Shown piece by piece: positions 26,534 through 35,783 of a stretch of DNA of 64,000 nucleotides. The notes beneath the pieces are model-generated. The model saw only the letters and a program-made list of their open reading frames with translations, was not told the origin of the DNA and did no database searches. The position numbers and the translations under genes were made by a program. The DNA comes from Pseudomonadota bacterium. GTDB taxonomy: Bacteria > Pseudomonadota > Gammaproteobacteria > Burkholderiales > Burkholderiaceae_E. Every line of letters begins with the position of its first letter. Within the stretch, counting starts at the first letter, position 1. The stretch is taken from positions 1-64,000 of the forward strand of contig CAUJHG010000041.1 in NCBI GenBank assembly GCA_963204785.1. The letters are read 5' to 3'.

Positions 26534-27741
26534 CGCGTGTCCACCACGGGGCCGAGCGGGGTGAAGGCCTTGCCGTCGAAGCGGACGATCTGCAGCTGCC
26601 GGAACCCGAAGTAGTCCTTGGGCGTCACGTTGAAGCTGATCCCCGGAAGGACGAACGGAGTTCTGAATCCGTGCAGGGACTGGACGATGCGCAGCAGGTT
26701 GGCGCGCGTGAGGTCGTCCCCGGCCATCCTTAGGACCTGTGTCGCTGCGTCGGCGAGGTCGTAGCCGGTCTGGTAGTTCTCGTCTGCGATCGAGACCCCG
26801 GACAGGTACTTGGCATGGAACTCGCGGTAGGCGTTGACCTCGGGATCGGCGCTCCAGCGCGGGTCGGAGAGCCGCTTCCTGGAGTCGCTTGTCAGCAGGC
26901 CGACGGCATTCTCCAGGCCAGCGGGCTCGAGCGCGTTCTTGACCGACGAGCCGGCGTTCGAGACGTAGGTCTGCGGTTTCCAGCCCAGGGCGCCCATCTT
27001 TCGAAGCGCCAGCGCGGTCATCCTGGGAATCGTGAACAGGGCCATGGCGTCTGCGCCGCTGCCCTGCAAGGCGATGATCTGCGAGTCGATGGTGGGGTCC
27101 GTCACCGAGTAGGTCTGTTCGGCGATCGGCTTTACGCCGTCGCGGGCCAGACGTTCGACGAAGCCCTTGCGGATGGCCTTGCCTGCATCGTCGTCCTGGT
27201 AGAGAACGGCGACCTTCGCCTTGGGATTGGTGCTGAGCAGGTGAGTGGCATACGCGGCCCCTTCCGTTTCGTACACGGGCGCGTAGTTGATCGTCCAGGG
27301 GAACTTCGCGGCATCGGCCAGCTTGCCTGCCGGGGCCGCCACGAACATCTGCGGAATCTTCCGCTGGTTCATGTAGGTCTGGACCGCGAGCTGGGTCGGT
27401 GTGCCGAGAGCCCCGAGCGTGAACAGAACCTCGTCGCGCTCGACGAGCCTGCGCGTCATGTCGACGGTCACCGGAGGTGAATATCCGTCGTCGTACATGA
27501 TGAACTCGACCTTGCGGCCGTTGATGCCGCCGCGGTCGTTGATCATGTGGAAGTAGGCCGCCATGGCCTTTCCGACCCCCGCGTACGAGGACGCGGGGCC
27601 GCTGAGCGGCTGGGTCGTACCGATGCGGATCTCGGTGTCGCTCGCGCCGGTGTCGTACTTCTTCTGTGCCGATGCACTGGTCATGGAAAGCATCGCCACT
27701 GCGGCGGCGCATGCCAGAACGAGCCGTCTCTTGGGATCCAT
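26530..27741 (-). CDS. Leu/Ile/Val-type ABC binding protein, no permease nearby
   Basis: Type I periplasmic binding protein, 403 residues, paralogous to those at 20683 and 58337. The signal peptide is RRLVLACAAAVAMLSMTSASA, and the mature protein starts KKYDTGASDTEIRIGTTQPL. NDRGGINGRKVEFIMYDDGY and VLYQDDDAGKAIRKGF mark the conserved lobes. The ATG at 27741 matches the signal-peptide start; the open frame further upstream has no such support. It leads the DUF35, aldolase-like, ligase and dehydrogenase operon and is translationally coupled to DUF35. Two candidate operators lie just upstream. Confidence 0.92.
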   Translation of the reverse strand: MDPKRRLVLACAAAVAMLSMTSASAQKKYDTGASDTEIRIGTTQPLSGPASSYAGVGKAMAAYFHMINDRGGINGRKVEFIMYDDGYSPPVTVDMTRRLVERDEVLFTLGALGTPTQLAVQTYMNQRKIPQMFVAAPAGKLADAAKFPWTINYAPVYETEGAAYATHLLSTNPKAKVAVLYQDDDAGKAIRKGFVERLARDGVKPIAEQTYSVTDPTIDSQIIALQGSGADAMALFTIPRMTALALRKMGALGWKPQTYVSNAGSSVKNALEPAGLENAVGLLTSDSRKRLSDPRWSADPEVNAYREFHAKYLSGVSIADENYQTGYDLADAATQVLRMAGDDLTRANLLRIVQSLHGFRTPFVLPGISFNVTPKDYFGFRQLQIVRFDGKAFTPLGPVVDTR

Positions 27742-27848
27742 GTTGCTGTCCTTCTCGCAGGAGGCCGGGTTCCCATCGTTCGTCAACCTCGACATGGGTC
27801 GAACGGTGGGGCCTGACACCCATTCCAGCATCGACCGTCGCACGAGCC

Positions 27849-27866
27849 ATCGTCGGAAGCGACGAT
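27849..27866. promoter_or_regulatory. Inverted repeat, TCGTCG-N4-CGACGA class
   Basis: ATCGTCG-GAAG-CGACGAT, perfect 7-bp arms. It lies in the 201-bp gap between the end of the large regulator gene and the start of the binding-protein operon, about 110 bases upstream of the latter. It shares core and spacing with sites at 27896 and 35784. Confidence 0.45.
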
Positions 27867-27895
27867 TCGGCGCAGCGCGCATGCCGGTGGCCGCT

Positions 27896-27911
27896 TCGTC
27901 GTTCCCGACGA
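27896..27911. promoter_or_regulatory. Inverted repeat, TCGTCG-N4-CGACGA class
   Basis: TCGTCG-TTCC-CGACGA, perfect 6-bp arms with a 4-base centre. It is 47 bases (start to start) from the similar repeat at 27849 in the same intergenic gap. Two copies about four and a half helical turns apart would suit cooperative binding of a TetR-type dimer. Confidence 0.42.
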
Positions 27912-27942
27912 GCTCCTGGAGCCGTGGCTCTCGCGAGCCCGG

Positions 27943-30726
27943 TCAGCGCAGCAGTCCGAGCCGCTGCGCCGCGAGCACGGCCTGCGTCCGGCTGCGCACG
28001 CCCAGCTTGCTGTTGATGTTCCTGAGGTGCGTGCGCACGGTGCTGTCGGAGACGTACAGCTTCTCCGACATCGCCGCGTTGGAGTAGCCCTCGGCAAGCA
28101 GCCTGAGGACGCGCTGTTCTCTGGGGGTCAGGGGATCGAGGCGGTAGTTCTGGGGGGGCATGCCGCCTTCGATCTGCGCGTCCTGGTGCAGCTCCCGATG
28201 AGGCGCGTCCGAGTCCTGCCGGAAGGGCGCGCGGTCCAGGAGCTCGTCCTGATCGGCGTCGCCGATGGTGGTACGGAGTCGATGGATCCATTCCGATTCC
28301 CTCGCGTCGGGGGCGGGTTCGCCGCCTGCCCGCTCTGCGATCCGCGCCAGAGGGCCGATCAGCTGTGCCTCGTCGGCTGCGATGCGAAGGAAGCCCTCCC
28401 TGGAGCAGTCGTGCGCGATCTCCAGGAACTGCCGGATCGCACGCCGCTCCTCTCCGGCCCTGTGGAGCGCCCCCGGGCGCAGGACACGCAGCTTCAATGC
28501 CCGGTGAGTGCGCCTTGCAGCCAGCGCTCTCGACAGCTCCCGATCGAGCCCCTCGGCGGCCACGCCCGGGTTGCCCGCACAGGCTTGCCATCGCAGACGG
28601 CAGAGCTCCGGATACTCGATGTCGCTGGCGATCGGATTGCGATGGGCCACGGCGGCCCAGGTTTCGGGGTCGCTGCCCCGCTCGAGCTCGTCCCGGGCCG
28701 CATGGACATGGCCCTGGATGAGCTGCAGCCGGGACCGCTCCAGGCGCGCACTTGCGAGGACTCGAGCGTAGTGACGCTGATAGCCGAAGGACTCGAGCTC
28801 CGCAAGCGCGTTGAATGCCCGGTCGATGTCGCCGCGTTCGAAGGCGAGCCTGCACAGCATCCGGTAGCCGAGCGTCAGGTGATCCGGAATTCCGGCGTCA
28901 CGTGCGATCGGAACATACACCTGCAGCAGGCTTCGTACGTCCTCGAACGATCCGCTCTCGTAGACGACCATCGCGTAGAGGATTCCCGCCCAGGCGTTGC
29001 CCTTGGTGAATGCATGAGTCGACGACGGCGTCGTCGTCACCGCGGTCCGGAAGTGGGTGCGCGCTTCGCTCAGACGACCCTCGATCATTGCCACGGTGCC
29101 CAGTACCGACTCGACGTGCATGTCGCCCATGTCCGAGGAGAAATCCCCGAGCAGCCGGCGCCGGAAGTCGAGCAGGCGTAGCGCCTCGTCCGGGCGGCGA
29201 CGATCCACGCTGACTGCTGCGAGCGTGGACAGCAGGGCGCCGTCGGCGAAGGCGTTTCCGGTCGGCAGCCTGGCGAGGCAGTCCATGCCCAGTTCGTATC
29301 CCTCCTCCCGGTCCATCGTTGCCAGGAATACCGGGCGCATCGCCATCAGGTGAGCCTGGACCTCGGGATTCCTGCAGTCATCGAGTTCGGTGCGGTCGAG
29401 CTCGGCCAGGGCCTCCCAGGGGCCGCGAGTGAAGCCGAGTGCCCAGAGGTGCACCACGCGCAGGCGCGGGTGCGCCGCCATCGAGTCGGGCGGAATCTCT
29501 CCCAGCCAGCGCGAGAGCAGGCGAAGCCGTCCGGCTGCCAGGAGGTCCATCGCATGGGCTTCCAGCAGCTGCAGCGCGAGGGCGTGATCACCGCCTGCCA
29601 GCGCATGTTCGATCGCGGGCACGGGCCGGCCCTGCGTCTCGAACCATCGGGCCGCAGCCACGTGCAGTCCGGGAACCTCCGACCCCGCCGTACGGATCAG
29701 TTGCGCCTGCAGGAAGCCCGCGAACAGGCCGTGATATCGGTAGCTCCGGTGCTCGCCTTCGATCGGCATGACCAGGATGTTGTCCGCTTCCAGGCGGCGC
29801 AGCAGGGCATCGCAGTCGGTGTCCGGACAAAGCTGCTGGCAGAGCAGCGGATCGAGCTCGCGCAGGATGCTTGTGCGCAGCAGGAAAGACTGGACTTCGG
29901 GCGGCTGCAGATCGAGGACGTCCTCGGCGAGATACTCGGCGACCGTCGAGCTCGAGCCGGTGAAGCGAGCGATGAAATCGGAGGGGGACGCGTGGCGCGC
30001 AAGGGCCACCGCTGCGAGCCAGAGCCCGGCCACCCAGCCTTCGGTCTTCTGGTGAAGCAGCCGTCGTTCGCCTTCGGCCAGTGTCGCGCCGCGTCCCGAG
30101 GACAGGAACTCGCTGCTCTCTGCCTCCGAGAAGCGCAGCATTCCGGCGTCGATCTCCAGCAGCTGCCCGCGCGCACGAAGTCTGCCGAGCGAGAGGTCCG
30201 GCGCACTGCGCGTGGCGATGACCACCTGACCGCAGACGGGCAGGCTGGCGATGAGTTCCCTGAGCAATCCGAGTACGCCCGGTTCCCGGATCACCTCGAA
30301 CTCGTCGATGAACAGCGCGAACGGTTGCGCCGACATCGCCAGCGCCGCGATGAGCCCCGGAAGCGCGCCATCCCTTGCAGCATCCGGGAGCGCGTCTTCG
30401 GCAACTCCCGCGAGCGCAGCCATCAGCCCCTCGAGGAAACGCGACACGTCGTTGTCGGAGCGATCCAGCGTGAGCCAGGCGCTGCGTATCCCGGATTCCT
30501 GGAGCCTGCTGCGGAACTGCAGCATCACCGTGGTCTTGCCGAAACCCGCTGGCGCCCGGATCAGGACCAGACGCGCGGCCGGGCTGGAGTCGAAGAGATC
30601 CAGGATGCCGCGTCTGGGCACCTGCGAGGCGTTGGCCAGGGGCGGACGAAGCTTCGCCTCGAGAGCGGCCGGGTTGCGGCGGTACGGCAACCCGATCGGG
30701 ACTACGCGAGTCGAGGCCCCTGTCAT
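27943..30726 (-). CDS. MalT-like LuxR-family regulator (LAL type), 927 aa
   Basis: Large LAL-type activator. Walker A is APAGFGKTT at about 58-66, preceded by the family opening AALEAKLRPPLANASQVPRRGIL. A STAND-like NTPase (LFIDEFEVIREPGVLGLL, VIATRSAPDLSLGRLRARGQ) and a long helical-repeat sensor follow. The C-terminal LuxR HTH reads LTPREQRVLRLLAEGYSNAA then YVSDSTVRTHLRNINSKLGV. It is more similar to the regulator at 12635 than to the one at 50711. It ends the SDR-containing operon and lies directly upstream of the binding-protein operon that it could activate. Confidence 0.92.
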   Translation of the reverse strand: MTGASTRVVPIGLPYRRNPAALEAKLRPPLANASQVPRRGILDLFDSSPAARLVLIRAPAGFGKTTVMLQFRSRLQESGIRSAWLTLDRSDNDVSRFLEGLMAALAGVAEDALPDAARDGALPGLIAALAMSAQPFALFIDEFEVIREPGVLGLLRELIASLPVCGQVVIATRSAPDLSLGRLRARGQLLEIDAGMLRFSEAESSEFLSSGRGATLAEGERRLLHQKTEGWVAGLWLAAVALARHASPSDFIARFTGSSSTVAEYLAEDVLDLQPPEVQSFLLRTSILRELDPLLCQQLCPDTDCDALLRRLEADNILVMPIEGEHRSYRYHGLFAGFLQAQLIRTAGSEVPGLHVAAARWFETQGRPVPAIEHALAGGDHALALQLLEAHAMDLLAAGRLRLLSRWLGEIPPDSMAAHPRLRVVHLWALGFTRGPWEALAELDRTELDDCRNPEVQAHLMAMRPVFLATMDREEGYELGMDCLARLPTGNAFADGALLSTLAAVSVDRRRPDEALRLLDFRRRLLGDFSSDMGDMHVESVLGTVAMIEGRLSEARTHFRTAVTTTPSSTHAFTKGNAWAGILYAMVVYESGSFEDVRSLLQVYVPIARDAGIPDHLTLGYRMLCRLAFERGDIDRAFNALAELESFGYQRHYARVLASARLERSRLQLIQGHVHAARDELERGSDPETWAAVAHRNPIASDIEYPELCRLRWQACAGNPGVAAEGLDRELSRALAARRTHRALKLRVLRPGALHRAGEERRAIRQFLEIAHDCSREGFLRIAADEAQLIGPLARIAERAGGEPAPDARESEWIHRLRTTIGDADQDELLDRAPFRQDSDAPHRELHQDAQIEGGMPPQNYRLDPLTPREQRVLRLLAEGYSNAAMSEKLYVSDSTVRTHLRNINSKLGVRSRTQAVLAAQRLGLLR

Positions 30727-30754
30727 GGAAGTGCCCCTTGCGGTGTTGCGGACG

Positions 30755-31549
30755 TCACAGCGCGAGCGTGAACCCTCCGTTCACAGGATAGGTCTGGCCG
30801 CTGATCCACGAACTTGCGTTCGAGGCCAGGAACAGCACCATGTTCGCGATGTCGGTGGGCTCGCCGGGGCGGCGAACGATGTACTTCTCGAACATGCGCT
30901 TGAGGCGTTCGGCATCCTGGAAGGCCGCCTCGGTGGCGGGCGTGCGGGTTGCCGCGATGGCCACTGCGTTGGCAGTGATGCCGTTTCGCGCAAGGGTGCG
31001 CGCGACGCTGCGGGTGAACCCGGCTGCGCCGGCCTTGGCTGCGGCGTAGGCTTCCAGGCCGGCGTCGCCGTAGCGGCCGGCGTCGGAGATGATCGTGATG
31101 ATGCGGCCGGGCGCCTGTCGGGCGATCATGCCAGGGATGACCGCTGCCGCACAGTTCATCACCCCGTACAGGTTCACGCCGATCGCCTGGTTCCAGACTT
31201 CTGGGCCGGTTTCCCAGAACGGCTTGCGTACGTCGGAGGTCGGATTCGCCCCCATGTTGCCGGCGTTGTTGACCAGCACGCCCACCGGTCCGAGGGTGGC
31301 CTGGATCTCGGCGTTCATCGCTTTCACTGCGGCCAGATCGGTCACGTCGGCCCGCACGGCGAGGGCCTTGCCGCCGGCGGCCCGGATCTCTTCGGCGACC
31401 GCCTCGGCGCGATCCATATGGAAGTCGTTGACTGCGACGCCGCCGCTGCCGTGGCGCGCCAGGTGCAGCGCGATCTGCCGGCCGACGCCCTGTCCGGCGC
31501 CGGTGACGAGCGACACGCGCCCGCCCAGGTCGAGGATGTCTTCGCTCAT
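30755..31549 (-). CDS. Short-chain dehydrogenase/reductase
   Basis: SDR of 264 residues: TGAGQGVGRQ at the N-terminus, NNAGNMG, and YAAAK with an upstream Ser (IISDAGRYGD). VAVNDFHMDRA at strand 2 suggests NAD(H). The C-terminus SGQTYPVNGGFTLAL is nearly the same as that of the SDR at 49107, and each has a canonical enoyl-CoA hydratase neighbour. The start at 31549 (MSEDILDLGGRVSLVTG) matches the paralog MEDILSMKGKVALVTG. A beta-hydroxyacyl-CoA dehydrogenase role is likely. Confidence 0.9.
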   Translation of the reverse strand: MSEDILDLGGRVSLVTGAGQGVGRQIALHLARHGSGGVAVNDFHMDRAEAVAEEIRAAGGKALAVRADVTDLAAVKAMNAEIQATLGPVGVLVNNAGNMGANPTSDVRKPFWETGPEVWNQAIGVNLYGVMNCAAAVIPGMIARQAPGRIITIISDAGRYGDAGLEAYAAAKAGAAGFTRSVARTLARNGITANAVAIAATRTPATEAAFQDAERLKRMFEKYIVRRPGEPTDIANMVLFLASNASSWISGQTYPVNGGFTLAL

Positions 31550-31625
31550 GCTCTTCTCCTTGTCTTGCCGCATCGTGGCGGCTTCTGCGAACCGATGGTG
31601 ATCGGGTGACCTACCCGAGTGGGGA

Positions 31626-32393
31626 TCAACGGCCCTTCCAGACGGGGTCGCGTTTCTGCGCGAATGCTGCGAGGCCTTCCTTCAGGTCTTCGGAGGCCAT
31701 CACTGGCGCGACGATGCCGAGCTGCCTATCCCAGGCCTCGTCCTCGCTCCAGTTCTCCGTCATGCTGGCAAGGGCGATTCCCTTCGATGCCTTCACGGCC
31801 AGAGGCCCGTTGCGCGCGATCAGCGCTGCGAGCCGAAGCGCCTCGTCCATCACCATGCCCGGCGCGACCACACTGTTGACGTAGCCGAAGTGCTTCATCT
31901 CCTGCGCCGACTTGGGTTCCGCGGTCAGGATCAGTTCCATCGCGATCGCCCACGGCAGCCGCTTCGGCAGCCGGAAACATCCGCCGCCGACCGCGACGAG
32001 CCCTCGCTTGACCTCGGCCAGGCCAAAGACGGATTGCGTCGATGCGACGACCAGGTCGCAGCACAGGGTGAGCTCCATCCCGCCGGCCAGCGCCTGTCCG
32101 TCGACGGCGGCGATGAGCGGCTTCAGGGGAGGCCTCTTCATGATCCCGAAGCCGCCGCGCTTCGGCGCCACTGCACGGCCCCCTTGGGCCGCCTCCTTGA
32201 GGTCCTGCCCGGAGCAGAAGGTGCTGCCCTCGGCGCGCAGGATCGCGACCCGCAGGTCGGGGTCGTCCTCGTAGCGATCGACGATCTGTTCCATCTCGGC
32301 CGCCATCGCGGCGTTGAAGGCGTTGCGTGCCTCCGGACGGTTCAGCGTGATGATCAGGATGGGTCCGCGGGTCTCGGTCTGGATGTAGGACAT
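31626..32393 (-). CDS. Enoyl-CoA hydratase with both catalytic glutamates
   Basis: A 255-residue crotonase-family protein. Unlike four other crotonases here, both catalytic glutamates are present: GGMELTLCCD (E144 equivalent) and FGLAEVKRG (E164 equivalent). Syn-hydration of a 2-enoyl-CoA is therefore expected. FCSGQDLKEA supplies the first oxyanion-hole strand. GGGCFRLPKRLP and the C-terminal RDPVWKGR are shared with the hydratase at 49909. A CGGAG site precedes the ATG at 32393. It lies between the racemase-like gene and the SDR. Confidence 0.92.
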   Translation of the reverse strand: MSYIQTETRGPILIITLNRPEARNAFNAAMAAEMEQIVDRYEDDPDLRVAILRAEGSTFCSGQDLKEAAQGGRAVAPKRGGFGIMKRPPLKPLIAAVDGQALAGGMELTLCCDLVVASTQSVFGLAEVKRGLVAVGGGCFRLPKRLPWAIAMELILTAEPKSAQEMKHFGYVNSVVAPGMVMDEALRLAALIARNGPLAVKASKGIALASMTENWSEDEAWDRQLGIVAPVMASEDLKEGLAAFAQKRDPVWKGR

Positions 32394-32471
32394 GTGTTCT
32401 CCGTGAACGGGTCGAGTGGATGAAGGCCCGGGCGGGCCGGCGCTCATGGCCGGCGGCCCGGCGGGTCGCCG

Positions 32472-33617
32472 TCAGTTCCGCGTGCCGCGTGAGTCGTCGG
32501 GACAGAGCAGGTCGATCTGCGCCTGCGTGAGCCCGGCGGCGCGCAACACTTCCTGCGTGTGCGCGCCGCGCGGCGGAACCTGTCCGGGCGGTGCCGACGG
32601 CGTGACCGAGAAGCGGGGCGCCGGAGCCGCCTGCAGCACGCCGTCGACCGTGCTGTACACGCCGCGCGCAGCCATGTGCGGATGCCCTGCCGACTCGAGG
32701 GGATCGAGCACAGGCGCGAAGCAGACGTCGGTTCCTTCGAGGAGCTCGCACCACTGGGCGCGCGTTCGCGTGGCAAAGAGCTTCGTCAGGTGTTCGGACA
32801 GTTCCGGCCAGAGCTTCGGATCCCACTGTCCCCTCACGAAGCGCTCGTCGCCATCGAGCCCGAGCCGGTGGACCAGCTCCGCATAGAACTGCGGTTCCAG
32901 CGACGCGATGTTCACCCAGCCACCGTCGGCGCAGCGGTAGGAGCGTCCGGCCCAGTGCGCGAGGTCCGAGGACTGCTTGCGTGCGAAGTCGCCGCCGCGC
33001 GATGCGTACATGCTGAACAGCAGGTTCATCATGTGCGCCACGCCGTCGACGATGGCGGCATCGACCACCTGACCGCGGCCATCGGCGCGGGCTCGCAACA
33101 CCCCCGAGACGATGCCCAGCGCAAGGTAGAGTGCGCCGCCACCGATGTCGCCGAGCATCGTCGGCGGTGCGTGCTGCGGCTGGTCCGGCGGGCTCGCGAA
33201 CCAGAGCGCGCCTGCCAGCCCGGTGTAGTTGCTGTCGTGCCCGGCGGCTTGCGACAGCGGGCCGTGCTGACCCCAGCCGGTCATGCGACCGTAGACCAGG
33301 CGCGGGTTGCGGGCCAGGCAGACCTCGGGACCGAGACCCAGCCGCTCCATGACGCCCGGACGCATCCCCTCGATCAGTGCGTCGGCATCTTCGACGAGAC
33401 GCAGAACGGCGTCGACCGCCCCTGGCGCCTTCAGATCGAGAACGATCGAGCGCTTGCCACGGTTGAAGATCGCGGACGGCCGCGGGCGCGACGCGCTGCC
33501 CTCGGGCCGCTCCACGGTGACGACTTCAGCGCCGAGATCGGCGAGCAGCATGCCGCAGAACGGCCCCGGGCCGATGCCGGCGATCTCGACGATGCGCACG
33601 CCTTCGAGCACTCCCAT
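32472..33617 (-). CDS. Alpha-methylacyl-CoA racemase-like family III protein
   Basis: A 381-residue CaiB/BaiF-family protein closest to alpha-methylacyl-CoA racemase. The racemase hallmark GHDSNY is at about 126-131 (catalytic His127), and D157 in LGDIGGGALYLALG supplies the second catalytic residue. The N-terminus GVRIVEIAGIGPGPFCGMLLADLGAEV is typical. Such enzymes invert 2-methyl-branched acyl-CoAs so that stereospecific dehydrogenases can act. This implies methyl-branched (isoprenoid- or sterol-side-chain-like) substrates. AGGAGA precedes the ATG. CoA-transferase activity is the alternative. Confidence 0.88.
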   Translation of the reverse strand: MGVLEGVRIVEIAGIGPGPFCGMLLADLGAEVVTVERPEGSASRPRPSAIFNRGKRSIVLDLKAPGAVDAVLRLVEDADALIEGMRPGVMERLGLGPEVCLARNPRLVYGRMTGWGQHGPLSQAAGHDSNYTGLAGALWFASPPDQPQHAPPTMLGDIGGGALYLALGIVSGVLRARADGRGQVVDAAIVDGVAHMMNLLFSMYASRGGDFARKQSSDLAHWAGRSYRCADGGWVNIASLEPQFYAELVHRLGLDGDERFVRGQWDPKLWPELSEHLTKLFATRTRAQWCELLEGTDVCFAPVLDPLESAGHPHMAARGVYSTVDGVLQAAPAPRFSVTPSAPPGQVPPRGAHTQEVLRAAGLTQAQIDLLCPDDSRGTRN

Positions 33618-33635
33618 CGGATTCGTCTCCTGTGA

Positions 33636-34661
33636 TCAGATGTCTGCCGTTGCAACTGGCTGGGTCGTGACAGTGAAGCCTCGCGTGAACGCGCTGGCCG
33701 CCTGCGCCGCATCGCGCATCAGCCGATCGACGATGACGCCTGCCGACTCGACAGCGTCGGCGAAGCCGCCTGCGGGGCCCAGCGAGACCATCCCCTCTTC
33801 GACCTTCCCATCGCGGTAGACGCGCTCGCGGGTGCGCGCGCTGAGGATCAGGTCGCCGAAGTCCTCGTGCCGGCGCGCACCGCCCGCCTCGATGCGCTGC
33901 ACCTCGCGCGCAGTGTCGTTGACCATCACCCGCCAGGTGTTGTTCAGCGAGGAGAGAACGGTCGTCGAGCAGTGTTCGTCGAGACCGACGATGTGATCCT
34001 TCAGTGCCTGGTGGACGGGCGCTTCGGTGGCCACCATGAAGCGGCTGCCCATGACGACGGCGTCGGCGCCCATGGCCAGGGCCGCGGTGATCTGCCGACC
34101 GGTGCCGATTCCGCCGCCGACGACGACGGGAATGCGGATCTTCTGCAGCGCCACTGCGCCATTCACGAAGGTGGGCAACTGGTTGGCGCCGGGGTGGCCA
34201 CCTTCCTCGAGCCCGACCAGTGCAACCGCGTCGACTCCGATGCGCTCGGCAGTGAGCGCATGGCGCACGCTGGGGCACTTGTGCATCAGCAGGCCGCCGC
34301 CCGCGTGGATCCGCTCGACGAAAGGCTCCGGCGAGGTGCCGGCGCTCTCGAAGTGGCGCACGCCCTCCTCCAGCGCGATGTCGATCCAGGCAGGGGCATC
34401 CCTGTTGAAGCCCGGGCGGGCCGAGATGGTCAGGTTGACGCCGAAGGCACGGCCGCCGGTGAGCTCGCGGCACTTGCGAAGATCGCGTCGGTACTCGTCC
34501 AGGCTGTCGAAGGAGCGCGGCGTGACGTAGCCCATTGCCCCCGCGTTGACGACTGCGGCCACCAGTGCGGATTGTCCGTAGTGCTGCATGCCGCCCATCA
34601 GGATCGGGTGCCGGATACCGAACAGTTCCGTGATCCGTGTGCGGAAGATCGGCGCCGTCAT
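33636..34661 (-). CDS. Nitronate monooxygenase-family flavoprotein
   Basis: A 341-residue FMN-dependent TIM-barrel protein of the 2-nitropropane dioxygenase/nitronate monooxygenase family. HPILMGGMQHYGQSALVAAV opens the barrel, EEGGHPGANQ carries the catalytic-type His (H156), and VVVGGGIGTGRQI binds FMN phosphate. In acyl-CoA clusters such flavoproteins can act as CoA-ester oxidoreductases; the steroid-pathway protein IpdC is a precedent. Its ATG overlaps the stop of the gene upstream (ATGA at 34658-34661), so the two members are co-translated. Confidence 0.87.
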   Translation of the reverse strand: MTAPIFRTRITELFGIRHPILMGGMQHYGQSALVAAVVNAGAMGYVTPRSFDSLDEYRRDLRKCRELTGGRAFGVNLTISARPGFNRDAPAWIDIALEEGVRHFESAGTSPEPFVERIHAGGGLLMHKCPSVRHALTAERIGVDAVALVGLEEGGHPGANQLPTFVNGAVALQKIRIPVVVGGGIGTGRQITAALAMGADAVVMGSRFMVATEAPVHQALKDHIVGLDEHCSTTVLSSLNNTWRVMVNDTAREVQRIEAGGARRHEDFGDLILSARTRERVYRDGKVEEGMVSLGPAGGFADAVESAGVIVDRLMRDAAQAASAFTRGFTVTTQPVATADI

Positions 34662-35677
34662 TCGGAGGCTCCTGCGGTGTGCAGTGCTGGGCGCCGCGCG
34701 GCCGCCTTGTCGAGCAGATCGATGCTGGCGAGTTGCGCAGCGCGATACTGCTCCTCCAGCCTTGCGATGCGCTCGGCGGCCGGCAGCACTGCATCGACCG
34801 CGGAGACGGTGTGGCCCGCGCTCCAGACATCGACCCAGCGCCGGGGGCCGATGGCCTCCTTCGAGTGCTCGCTCCAGAGCTCGCGTGCACGCTCGGGAGT
34901 CACCGGGCCTTCGAGCGACTTCGGATCCAGGCCCGCGGCGACGACCGAGGGGCGCAGCATGTTGGTGTCCAGGCCGGTGAAGGCCCGGGTGAGCATGACG
35001 TCGTCCAGGCGGCTTTCGACGAGCATCCGCTTGTAGGGAGCGATCGCCATGCTCTCTTCGGTGGCGATGAACGGCGTGCCGGCCATCCCGAGGTCACAGC
35101 CGAGCACCTGCGCGGCCCACAGCGCGGCGCCGTCGGAGATGCCGCCGGCGAGCACCAGCGGCCCGTCGAAGATCGCACGCACTGCGCGCGCGAATGCCAT
35201 TCCGTTGACCCAGCCGGTCTGGCCGCCGGCGCCGGCGCTCAGCAGAACCAGTCCGTCGGCGCCGGCCTCGAGGGCCTTCTCGGCATGCCGGATCGAGGCC
35301 ACGTCGGCCAGCACCAGGCAGCCGACGTCGTGCAGTCGCTGCACCACCGGGGCAGGCGAGCCGACGCTGGCCAGCACCATCTCCACCTTGTGCCGGACCA
35401 GCACCGCGATGTCGCTGTCCAGGACGGCCGGGTCGCGCCGCATGATGATGTTCGGGCACACCGGTGCCGTTGGCCCGTCGATGCGAGCGCAGTCCTCGGC
35501 GATGCGGGTCATCCAGGCGTCGAGCTCCTCGGACGAGCGCGCGTTGACGGTGGGGAAGGAGCCGATGACCCCGGAACGGCAGACCGCCGACATCAGGTCC
35601 GGGCCGGAGACGCGCAGCATCGGTGCGGCGATCAGTGGAAGGCGCAGTCGCGAGGCGATGGAAGCTGGAAGAGGCAT
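34658..35677 (-). CDS. Nitronate monooxygenase-like flavoprotein with His-to-Gln change
   Basis: A 339-residue second member of the family, distant from its neighbour. LRLPLIAAPMLRVSGPDLMSAV starts the barrel, and GPLVLAGGISDGAALWAAQVLG corresponds to the FMN-phosphate loop. At the position where family enzymes have GGH, this protein has GAGGQTGW (Q153). It therefore lacks the usual base and may be a reductase, or a partner of the following gene. It is the first gene after the TetR regulator, with the palindrome at 35784 about 110 bases upstream. Confidence 0.82.
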   Translation of the reverse strand: MPLPASIASRLRLPLIAAPMLRVSGPDLMSAVCRSGVIGSFPTVNARSSEELDAWMTRIAEDCARIDGPTAPVCPNIIMRRDPAVLDSDIAVLVRHKVEMVLASVGSPAPVVQRLHDVGCLVLADVASIRHAEKALEAGADGLVLLSAGAGGQTGWVNGMAFARAVRAIFDGPLVLAGGISDGAALWAAQVLGCDLGMAGTPFIATEESMAIAPYKRMLVESRLDDVMLTRAFTGLDTNMLRPSVVAAGLDPKSLEGPVTPERARELWSEHSKEAIGPRRWVDVWSAGHTVSAVDAVLPAAERIARLEEQYRAAQLASIDLLDKAAARRPALHTAGASE

Positions 35678-35783
35678 CAGATGGGTCCTCTGCAGTGGGA
35701 GCGGACAGATGCAGGTGAGGGGCCGAGCATGCGCTCGGGCCGGTACCGATGAACGGATCGTAGGTTGTGCGCGCAGGGGCGTC

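Noticed and set aside
26534..28855. Upstream extension of the DUF35 frame (about 770 codons) through the binding-protein and regulator genes
   Set aside because: Only the last 140 codons (26111-26533) resemble a protein family. The rest is another frame of the binding-protein and regulator genes.
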